A stretch of 12,984 nucleotides of DNA from positions 1-12,984 of the forward strand of contig JAAOZY010000078.1 in the NCBI GenBank assembly GCA_012274205.1, given 5' to 3'. The notes beneath the pieces are model-generated. The model saw nothing but the letters and a program-made list of their open reading frames with translations. It ran no database searches and was not told the DNA's origin. The stretch comes from Betaproteobacteria bacterium (GTDB lineage: Bacteria > Pseudomonadota > Gammaproteobacteria > Burkholderiales > SG8-39). Position numbers and translations under genes: made by a program. Positions 6,419-12,984 of the stretch are shown one piece after another; the first letter of the stretch is position 1; each line of letters opens with the position of its first letter.

Positions 6419-6424
6419 TACAAT
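6419..6424 (+). promoter_or_regulatory. -10-like hexamer of the EgtB/SenA-like gene
   Basis: TACAAT matches the sigma-70 -10 consensus at five of six positions in an otherwise GC-rich gap. No good -35 is visible 16-18 bases upstream. It overlaps the ATG at 6423, which argues that the real start lies downstream. Confidence 0.4.
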
Positions 6425-6452
6425 GCCCCTGCGCATCGGAACAGGGGGCAGG

Positions 6453-7694
6453 TTGAGTAACAGCGCAGCGTCTACGCATCGCCATGCATGGCCGGATTTC
6501 TCCGTCTACGGACCGCAACCGCCGGCGGCCGAGCTGGCGGCGTGGCTGCGCGACGCGCAGGCGCTCACCGACCGGCTGACCGGCGCGATCAATGCGGCCC
6601 GGCTCGAGGTGCCGCAACTCCCCATCGTCAATCCGCCGCTGTGGGAGATCGGACACATCGGCTGGTTTCAGGAATTCTGGGTGCAGCGCCGCGGTTCCTT
6701 CGAGCCGCCGTCCGTGCTGGCCGGCGCCGACCGCTGGTACGACTCGGCGCGGGTGGCGCACGAGACGCGCTGGTCGCTCCCGCTGCCTGCGCTCGACGCG
6801 ACGCGCAAGTACTGCAGCGGCGTGATGGAGCGCACGCTGGAGGCGCTGGCCCGCGGCGCGCCGGACGACGAGCTCGCGTACTTCGTCCAGCTGAGCATTT
6901 TTCACCAGGACATGCACAACGAGGCGTTCTGCCATATGTGGCAGACGCTGGGCTATCCGCTACCGCTTGCAACAGCCGCGCCCGATGAACATCCCGAGGG
7001 CGCTGCGCCTGCGGCGGACATCGAGATTCCCGCCGGCAAGATGCTGCTCGGCGCCGCGCCCGGGAGCGGTTTCGTGTTCGACAACGAAAAATGGGCGCAT
7101 GAAGTCGAGCTGCCGCGTTGCGCCATCGCGGTGCGTGGCGTGAACAATGCGGAGTTTCTGGCCTTCGTCGAGGACGGCGGCTACCGCCGGCGCGAGTTCT
7201 GGAGCGAAGCGGGCGGGCAGATGCTGGATCAACTGGGGCTGCAGGCGCCGCGCTACTGGCGCCGCGACGGCGCCGCGTGGAGGCAGCGGCGCTTCGACCG
7301 GCTGCTGCCGCTGGCGCCGCGCGAACCGGTCATGCATGTCAGTTGGCACGAGGCCGAAGCCTACTGCCGCTGGGCCGGAAGGCGCCTGCCGACGGAGGCC
7401 GAATGGGAACGCGCCGCTAGGGCGGGCACCTGGTCCACCGGCCGGAGCAGCGGGGGCGCGATCCAGCTGCCGGGCAGGGTATGGGAATGGACCTCCAGCC
7501 GCTTTGCGCCGTATCCGGGCTTCGTCGCCGATCCGTACAAGGAGTATTCAGTGCCCTGGTTCGCCGACGATCATCGCGTGCTGCGCGGCGGCAGTTTCGC
7601 CACGCCGCCGCGGCTGATGCGCAATAGCTGGCGCAACTTCTACCCGCCGCATCGCGCCGACCCGTTCTGCGGCTTCCGCACCTGCGCCGCCTGA
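6453..7694 (+). CDS. EgtB/SenA-type non-heme iron enzyme (probable selenoneine or ergothioneine-type synthase)
   Basis: A 413-residue protein with a DinB-like N-terminal domain (about 25-175) and a C-terminal formylglycine-generating-enzyme/SUMF1-type domain (about 190-413). This is the architecture of EgtB, OvoA and SenA, which join sulfur or selenium to hercynine or histidine. The expected three-histidine iron site is visible: H68 in EIGHIGWFQE, and H151/H155 in IFHQDMHNEAF. The C-terminus shows LPTEAEWERAA, GRVWEWTSS, PYPGFVADPYKEYS, VLRGGSF and FCGFRTC. NPPLWEIGHIGWFQEFW is closer, from memory, to SenA (selenoneine synthase) than to mycobacterial-type EgtB (KWHLAHTTWFFE). Partner genes senB/senC or egtD are absent here. 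I chose TTG 6453 because AGGGGG lies just upstream and a TACAAT box covers ATG 6423; the frame is open from further upstream. The substrate call is tentative. Confidence 0.82.
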   Translation: MSNSAASTHRHAWPDFSVYGPQPPAAELAAWLRDAQALTDRLTGAINAARLEVPQLPIVNPPLWEIGHIGWFQEFWVQRRGSFEPPSVLAGADRWYDSARVAHETRWSLPLPALDATRKYCSGVMERTLEALARGAPDDELAYFVQLSIFHQDMHNEAFCHMWQTLGYPLPLATAAPDEHPEGAAPAADIEIPAGKMLLGAAPGSGFVFDNEKWAHEVELPRCAIAVRGVNNAEFLAFVEDGGYRRREFWSEAGGQMLDQLGLQAPRYWRRDGAAWRQRRFDRLLPLAPREPVMHVSWHEAEAYCRWAGRRLPTEAEWERAARAGTWSTGRSSGGAIQLPGRVWEWTSSRFAPYPGFVADPYKEYSVPWFADDHRVLRGGSFATPPRLMRNSWRNFYPPHRADPFCGFRTCAA

Positions 7695-7729
7695 GGCATC
7701 GCGGCGCGCGCGCGCCGGAACCTCAGGCG
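7688..7729. terminator. Large hairpin between convergent genes
   Basis: An outer 9-bp perfect stem (CGCCTGAGG 7688-7696 / CCTCAGGCG 7721-7729) encloses a 16-base perfect palindrome, CGGCGCGC/GCGCGCCG (7702-7717). It overlaps the last codons of the EgtB/SenA-like gene and ends seven bases before the stop of the DUF3604 gene. No T-run follows on either strand. It probably acts as a two-way transcription barrier or RNA 3'-end stabiliser. Confidence 0.5.
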
Positions 7730-7736
7730 CCGCGCT

Positions 7737-10010
7737 TCAATGAAACAGATAGATCGGGCTCGACCAGGCCTGGTGGCCGTTTTCGAGCGTGACGCGCACA
7801 TACACCGGCGTGTCCCCATGCGCGGCAACCGGCACTTCGCGCTCGAAACTGCAGGCGCGGTGCGGGTTGCTGTCCGGCAGGCGGAACACGCGCAGGCGCC
7901 GCCACAGTCCGCCGGCTTCGAACACCGTGTCCTCATAGCCGATGTCGCGCAGCGCGAGCGTGGCCTTGACGTGCGGCGTGGCGATGGCGAGCGTGCCGGC
8001 CGCCGCCGACTTGAGCGTGATGTCGGCGCCGGCAAAATTGCCGGTCGTCACCGACTCCCATTCGAGCCGGTTCGCGCCGCTGCGGCGCAGCTCTTTTTCC
8101 AGGTGCCAGAAATTGACCGGCTCGAACGATTCGATTTCGTTGCCGGAAATTTCCAGGTGTCCGTCCCAGGTGCTCATGCGCCCGCGGCCGCGATACTCCG
8201 AACCCTCCCAGATCACGCGGATGCGCCGTCCGAGCGCTTTCGCCGCATACGGCCGGAAGGTTTCGACGGTCTTTTCGCCACAGCGCAGGTCGATGCGCTC
8301 GATCGGCGTCGAGGCCGCCGCCGACACTGCGATACGCGCGCTCGACGCCTGAGTGCGCACGATATCGCCCATCATCGCCTCCCGCACCGGCGCCGAAGTT
8401 GCGGCGCCGAGTTTGGGATCGCTGTCGTAGCGCTCGGCGTCCGCTGCGAATATTGCGCGCACGTCGAGCAGCATGCGTTCGCCGGTGGTGCCGTAGTGGT
8501 GGCGCCGCTGCAGGCAGTCCCAGATCGCCGCGCGGCTGAGTTCAGGCGCGAGCAGGCAGGTCAGCCCGCCATAGGCGCCGAACATCGAGGCGCCGGGGTG
8601 GCTTGCGCCGGGGCGCCCCTTGTGATCGTCGCTGTTGCACACCACGCCGACGCGGTGGCCGAGCTCGAACGCGTCGAACAGGATCCATTCGAATGTGCCC
8701 CAGGCGGAGTGCACTTCGACCGATTTCTCGATGTGGCCGTCGTGCCCGGCGCGCAGGTCGGCGTAGCGTCCGCCGACATGGGCGAAGGCGAGGGCGTTTT
8801 CGCCGGCCGCGCGCAGCGCCTGGAACAGCTCGTTCACATGATTGCAGTCGGTGTCGATATCGGACACGTCCTCGACCAGCGCGTGCGAAGAGCGCCGGAT
8901 CGGGCGCCCCTCGTCGAAGAAGAATATGTTGCGGTCGCCGCCGAGCGCGGTGACCGGGGAGTATTCGTAGCCGGGCAGGGTGACGAAGCGGCCCGGATCG
9001 TTGAATTCGCGGTACAGCTCATTGAGCTGGTTCCAGAATGGCGTCGTAATCTGGAAATCATTGCCCTGGTGGCCGACGAAATCGCTGAAGGCGCGATCGC
9101 GCGCGAACAGGAAATAGTCGCGCGCGGTATTGGTGCCTATGGTTTCCTCGCTCTGCGCGTGGAAGTCGCCCCAGTAATGGCGCAGCGGTGGCGCCTGCAG
9201 CGCGCGCAGCGGATTGGATACGGCGCAGGTTTGCTTGTTCTCGCCCACCAGCTCGATGCTCAGCTCACCCGCGGACGCGACGCGCAGGCCGTCGAGCACG
9301 ATCGGATGCGCTGCCGGGGTCGCCTCGATCCACTCGGGCAGGCCGGCGACCGGCGCGCTGCTCACCAGGCGAAAGCGCCCGTGCGTATGCGTGGTCGGGT
9401 TGCCGCAGCGGTCTTCGGCGCGGATGCACAGGCGAAACGGCTCATCGACGCCGATCAGCGTAGGCAGCAGCAGCTTCCACAGCGCCGGCTCGCCCGGCAC
9501 GATGTGGATTTGCTTGCCGCCGGCGACGTCGCCGTAGACCACGGCGCCGAACGGGTCAGCCTGCACGCGGACTTCGAACAGCGGCTCGCGCAGGGACTGC
9601 ACGCGCCAGCCGGCCGAGCCCTGGCTCTTGTCGCCGAGCACCAGGCTGATGCTGTCGCCCTCGGCGAGAAAATGCTTCATCACGTTGACGCGTATCGCCT
9701 TGAACCAGGGCCGGAAGCCGCCGCGCGGATGGTATTCGGGCACCAGCGTGGCATTGTTGGACGAACCCATGGTGACGAAATTGGGCGCGTTCGGGCGCTC
9801 GAACTGCGGCCGGCCGGAGTCGCTGGCGAAGCGGAACAGCACGCGTATGCTGCCCTGATCGTCGATGCCGAACTTGCCGGCGGTGTAGGTGATGCGGATC
9901 GTGGCCATCGATCCGGCGACCAGATCGTCCGGACAGTCGACCTCGACCCGGCCCAGGATTTCGGGTGCATAGGGCAAGCGGGCTATATGTGCATTGCGTA
10001 CGCGTGACAT
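7737..10010 (-). CDS. DUF3604 (PHP-like) putative metal-dependent hydrolase
   Basis: A 757-residue protein, without signal peptide, of the DUF3604 family. The N-terminal about 270 residues look beta-rich. The core, about 278-520, carries a PHP-like series of metal-binding motifs: YWGDFHAQSEET (D282, H284), VGHQGNDF (H314), LPGYEYS (E348), FAHVGGRY (H411), VEVHSAWGTFEW (E432, H434), CNSDDHKGRPGASHPG (D461, D462, H463) and RRHHYGTTGERM. The last about 230 residues are again beta-rich. PHP domains usually bind three metals and hydrolyse phosphoesters, but DUF3604 proteins have no established substrate that I can name. ATG 10010 is supported by GGAGGA five bases upstream. It is convergent with the EgtB/SenA-like gene and downstream of folD on the same strand, separated by a repeat-rich 232-base gap. 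A long open frame on the opposite strand is a codon-bias shadow. Confidence 0.88.
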   Translation of the reverse strand: MSRVRNAHIARLPYAPEILGRVEVDCPDDLVAGSMATIRITYTAGKFGIDDQGSIRVLFRFASDSGRPQFERPNAPNFVTMGSSNNATLVPEYHPRGGFRPWFKAIRVNVMKHFLAEGDSISLVLGDKSQGSAGWRVQSLREPLFEVRVQADPFGAVVYGDVAGGKQIHIVPGEPALWKLLLPTLIGVDEPFRLCIRAEDRCGNPTTHTHGRFRLVSSAPVAGLPEWIEATPAAHPIVLDGLRVASAGELSIELVGENKQTCAVSNPLRALQAPPLRHYWGDFHAQSEETIGTNTARDYFLFARDRAFSDFVGHQGNDFQITTPFWNQLNELYREFNDPGRFVTLPGYEYSPVTALGGDRNIFFFDEGRPIRRSSHALVEDVSDIDTDCNHVNELFQALRAAGENALAFAHVGGRYADLRAGHDGHIEKSVEVHSAWGTFEWILFDAFELGHRVGVVCNSDDHKGRPGASHPGASMFGAYGGLTCLLAPELSRAAIWDCLQRRHHYGTTGERMLLDVRAIFAADAERYDSDPKLGAATSAPVREAMMGDIVRTQASSARIAVSAAASTPIERIDLRCGEKTVETFRPYAAKALGRRIRVIWEGSEYRGRGRMSTWDGHLEISGNEIESFEPVNFWHLEKELRRSGANRLEWESVTTGNFAGADITLKSAAAGTLAIATPHVKATLALRDIGYEDTVFEAGGLWRRLRVFRLPDSNPHRACSFEREVPVAAHGDTPVYVRVTLENGHQAWSSPIYLFH

Positions 10011-10015
10011 TCATT

Positions 10016-10021
10016 TCCTCC
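10016..10021 (-). promoter_or_regulatory. Ribosome binding site of the DUF3604 gene
   Basis: The minus strand reads GGAGGA five bases before ATG 10010. This is the strongest Shine-Dalgarno sequence in the window and fixes the start. Confidence 0.7.
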
Positions 10022-10149
10022 CAGAATTCCGCCAGTGGATCCGGACTGCGCCCGGAATTCCCGCGCCGCTGCGGGCGCTTGCGCGAGCATAATGCATCAT
10101 CGCTACGATTTGCGCAGGCGGTTCCGGCGCGGGCGCGTCTGGCCCCGCG

Positions 10150-10216
10150 CGCGCAAGCGAGGGTTGACGCGCAAAGCGCGCAAGCGAGGATCGGCGCGCA
10201 AAGCGCGCGATGGCGG
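10150..10216. repeat. 27-nt GC-rich tandem repeat between folD and the DUF3604 gene
   Basis: Two units (10150-10176 and 10177-10203) share 24 of 27 bases. Each begins CGCGCAAGCGAGG and ends GCGCAAAG, with a variable six-base middle (GTTGAC versus ATCGGC). A degenerate third copy, CGCGCGATGGCGG, follows at 10204-10216. The junctions contain GCGCGC-AAA-GCGCGC-like inverted repeats that can form short hairpins in RNA from either strand. No gene is supported in 10011-10242; the AT-richer patch near 10088-10110 could hold the DUF3604 promoter, but no clear hexamer pair is visible. Confidence 0.7.
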
Positions 10217-10242
10217 ACGAATTGCTCCGCGCGCGGCGCAGT

Positions 10243-11118
<876 letters not shown>

Positions 11119-11192
11119 GGTGTGCTCCGGAGCAGGCGCGAAGAGCGAGGCGATTGCTCGAAAAATGAAGTCGCTGATCAGTGATTGGTGGA

Positions 11193-11201
11193 ATTTTAAC
11201 A
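11193..11201 (-). promoter_or_regulatory. Extended -10 element, probable folD promoter
   Basis: The minus strand reads TGTTAAAAT (11201-11193), an extended -10 (TG-N-TAAAAT) about 75 bases before the folD start. No consensus -35 is visible, which extended -10 promoters can tolerate. Confidence 0.4.
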
Positions 11202-11271
11202 GGGTATCGGGGTGCGCTCCTTTTCGGTTAAGCTTGCGCCTTCCAAAAAATACAAAGCGTCAGCGGCATCG

Positions 11272-12054
11272 ATGTCGGCATCCCCTCCATCCGAATTCGT
11301 CAGCGTCCGCGGCCGCCGACTCGAATACCGGCGCATCGCCGGCGCTGCTGCGGGCCCGACGCTGGTGTTCCTGCACGAGGGCCTGGGCTCGATCGGCCAA
11401 TGGCGCGATTTCCCCGAGCGCATCGCGCGCGGGACCAGGTTGCCGGCGGTGGTCTACGCGCGCTATGGCTACGGACAATCGGATCTGCTCGAACAGCCCT
11501 TCGGCGTCGATTTCATGCACCGCGAGGCGCTGGATTTCCTGCCCGGGCTGCTGCGCGCGCTCGGCATCGAGCGGCCGATACTGGTCGGCCACAGCGACGG
11601 CGCGTCGATTGCGCTGATCCATGCCGGCGCCGGCCATCCGCTGGACGCCCTGGTGGCGCTCGCGCCGCACGTGTTCGTCGAGGACATCAGCATCGGGGGC
11701 ATCGTTGCGGCGAAACAGACATTCGAGTCCACCGACCTGCGCGAGAAGCTCGCGCGCTATCACCGCGATCCGGTGAAAACTTTCTACGGCTGGAACGACG
11801 CGTGGCTCGCGCCCGCATTCCGCAGCTGGAACATCGAGCAATACCTGCCCGCGATCAAATGCCCGCTGCTTGCGATCCAGGGATACGGCGACGAGTACGG
11901 CAGCATGGCGCAGCTCGATGCGATCGCGCGCCAGGCGGGCGGGCCGGTCGAACTGCTGAAACTCGAGGATTGCGGGCACTCGCCGCACAAGGACCAGCCG
12001 GAGAAAGTGACGCAGGCGGTGGTCGATTTCGTCAGGCGCTGCTGCGGATACTAG
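11272..12054 (+). CDS. Alpha/beta hydrolase
   Basis: A 260-residue cytoplasmic alpha/beta-hydrolase-fold protein. After a short N-terminal strand (VRGRRLEYRR) come the oxyanion-hole motif LVFLHEGLGS (31-40) and the family-typical YARYGYGQSD (62-71). The nucleophile elbow is G106-H-S108-D-G, and the probable acid D207 lies in GYGDEYGS. The catalytic H236 is in DCGHSPHKDQPE. Family relatives are esterases, thioesterases or C-C hydrolases, and the substrate cannot be told from the sequence. I start at ATG 11272, which matches the usual family N-terminus but has a weak ribosome binding site. GTG 11212, preceded by AGGG, would add 20 lysine-rich residues. It is divergent from folD and convergent with the peptidase gene. 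Confidence 0.87.
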   Translation: MSASPPSEFVSVRGRRLEYRRIAGAAAGPTLVFLHEGLGSIGQWRDFPERIARGTRLPAVVYARYGYGQSDLLEQPFGVDFMHREALDFLPGLLRALGIERPILVGHSDGASIALIHAGAGHPLDALVALAPHVFVEDISIGGIVAAKQTFESTDLREKLARYHRDPVKTFYGWNDAWLAPAFRSWNIEQYLPAIKCPLLAIQGYGDEYGSMAQLDAIARQAGGPVELLKLEDCGHSPHKDQPEKVTQAVVDFVRRCCGY

Positions 12055-12101
12055 ACGCGCGCAAGAAGCCGGCACGCCGTCGAGGAAACAGGCCGGCAAT
12101 A

Positions 12102-12159
12102 AGTTTTGCATTGACGCTATTGCAACTGTGACTTTACCTCACAGTGCCTATGCAAAACT
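12102..12159. repeat. Nested inverted repeat in an AT-rich intergenic island
   Basis: The outer arms AGTTTTGCAT (12102-12111) and ATGCAAAACT (12150-12159) are perfectly complementary over 10 bases. Inside them ACTGTGA (12125-12131) and TCACAGT (12139-12145) form a second perfect 7-bp stem with a CTTTACC loop. The 58-base element is about 41% GC (24 of 58), far below its surroundings. It lies between two convergent genes and could be a two-way terminator, a repetitive element or a protein-binding site. Confidence 0.6.
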
Positions 12160-12169
12160 CGACCGCTTC

Positions 12170-12984
12170 CTACTTCAAGCGCCACACCTGCGGCTGCGCC
12201 GGCCAGCTGCCGCGCGCGAGCATGTGCGCGCCCTCGAACACCAGCCAGCTTTCGCGCCCGTAGTGCGGCAGCGGGCGCGCGAGCGCCGCCAGCGCTGCGG
12301 CGTCGCGCGCCGACACCAGCACCACGACGCGCCCGTCGTTCGTGCGTGCCGTCCATGTCTGTGCGCTGCCGCGGCCGGCTGCGAGCTGTTGCGGCCGTGG
12401 AGACATCTTTTCGCGCGCAAGCCAGGCATCGATGTCGGCCGCGAGCCCAGCGACCAGCAGCGCGGACGGATTGCTCGCAGCCAGATCTGCGCGCTCGAGC
12501 AGCCGGCCGGCGAGTTCGCGCGCGGCAGCCTGCACTGCGGCGTCGGCGCTGGCGACGATCAGCGCCGGGTGCGCGGCGAGCATGGCATCGCGCAGGATCG
12601 GCGGCGCCTCGCCCGGCGCCAGGCGGCGCCAAAGGCGCAGATCCGGATCGAGCATGATCTCCAGCGGCTGGTTCTGGAGTTCGAGCACAGCGGTCGCGCG
12701 TTCGTGCTTCAGTTCGACACGGCGCGCGATTTCACCGTCAACCGTGCGCAGCACCAGCGGCACGGACAGCGCGTAGGCCGGCGCGCCCTGTTCCAGCGCC
12801 ACGCTCAGCCGCCAGCTGCCAGCGGCATGCTTGGCCTGGGCGTCGACGATGCGCAGCGCCGGCGCGCCGCCGCGCTGCAGCCATTGGGCGAAGAACGCGC
12901 CCAGGTCCCTGCCCGAGGCGTGCTCGAATGCGCCGCGCAGATCGTCCCAGGAGGCGATGCGAAAGCGGTAGCTGCGCCAGAAGC
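12170..12984 (-). CDS. M1-like (aminopeptidase N-type) peptidase, C-terminal part
   Basis: The gene runs past the right edge; 271 codons ending in TAG at 12170 are visible, in frame from base 12982. The visible part matches the C-terminal region of M1-like peptidases: SWDDLRGAFEHASGRDLGAF, FFAQWLQRGGAPAL, a beta-sandwich with PLVLRTVDGE, LEIMLDPDLRLWRRL and then APGEAPPILRDAM. A further about 140 residues resemble the extra C-terminal domain found on such proteins in betaproteobacteria. The HEXXH zinc motif and the catalytic domain would lie upstream, outside the window, so activity cannot be judged. A GTG at 12802 is in frame but internal, since coding-quality sequence continues to the edge. 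Family call is from memory of the domain pattern. Confidence 0.75.
   Translation of the reverse strand, partial: FWRSYRFRIASWDDLRGAFEHASGRDLGAFFAQWLQRGGAPALRIVDAQAKHAAGSWRLSVALEQGAPAYALSVPLVLRTVDGEIARRVELKHERATAVLELQNQPLEIMLDPDLRLWRRLAPGEAPPILRDAMLAAHPALIVASADAAVQAAARELAGRLLERADLAASNPSALLVAGLAADIDAWLAREKMSPRPQQLAAGRGSAQTWTARTNDGRVVVLVSARDAAALAALARPLPHYGRESWLVFEGAHMLARGSWPAQPQVWRLK

Noticed and set aside
7740..10007. A 755-codon open frame on the plus strand opposite the DUF3604 gene
   Set aside because: It mirrors the real gene almost exactly and has a compositionally biased, motif-free product. Such long antisense frames are expected from high-GC codon use, while the minus strand has domain motifs and a strong ribosome binding site.
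12112..12140. TTGACG followed 17 bases later by TTACCT, a promoter-like pair on the plus strand
   Set aside because: The -10 match is poor, it sits inside the nested inverted repeat, and it would transcribe antisense into the peptidase gene. Not supported without transcript data.

Overview
The window comes from a high-GC proteobacterium, most likely a betaproteobacterium (Burkholderiales or Nitrosomonadales type). This is inferred from base composition and gene families: QseBC-type two-component system, AttH/CrtC-like lipocalin, EgtB/SenA-like enzyme, FolD, M1-type peptidase. It is a chromosomal, mostly housekeeping or accessory region. I saw no transposase, integrase, CRISPR array, tRNA or rRNA.

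Layout. Positions 1-356 (+) hold the 3' end of an AttH/CrtC-like lipocalin-domain protein. Positions 427-4447 (-) hold a compact five-gene set, read from right to left: a secreted PepSY-domain protein, two tandem paralogous multi-pass membrane proteins (COG4705-like), an OmpR/QseB-type response regulator and a QseC-type sensor kinase. Both the membrane pair and the regulator/kinase pair overlap by ATGA. The promoter in front of the PepSY gene carries an 11-bp tandem repeat matching the PmrA/QseB operator layout and abutting a possible -35. A hairpin with a UCCG loop lies between the PepSY and membrane genes. Positions 4637-5132 (-) hold a TfoX-N-like protein preceded by a 38-residue, extremely basic small protein. 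Positions 5213-6319 (-) encode a radical SAM protein with a CX4CX2C cluster motif.

Positions 6453-7694 (+) encode an EgtB/SenA-type non-heme iron C-S or C-Se bond-forming enzyme (DinB-like plus FGE/SUMF1 domains). It converges on a 757-residue DUF3604/PHP-like metal-dependent protein (7737-10010, -), and a large hairpin sits between the two stops. Upstream of the DUF3604 gene a 27-nt G+C-rich tandem repeat separates it from folD (10243-11118, -). A divergent alpha/beta hydrolase follows (11272-12054, +). The window ends inside the C-terminal part of an M1-like peptidase (12170 to past the end, -). The short, AT-rich gap between these last two convergent genes contains a nested inverted repeat.

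The best candidate for an undescribed system is the PepSY / double COG4705 / QseBC-like operon. It looks like an autoregulated envelope-sensing module whose likely effectors are two fourfold-repeat membrane proteins with a strictly repeated W-x8-[LV]-G-x4-D motif. Its signal and biochemical activity are unknown to me.
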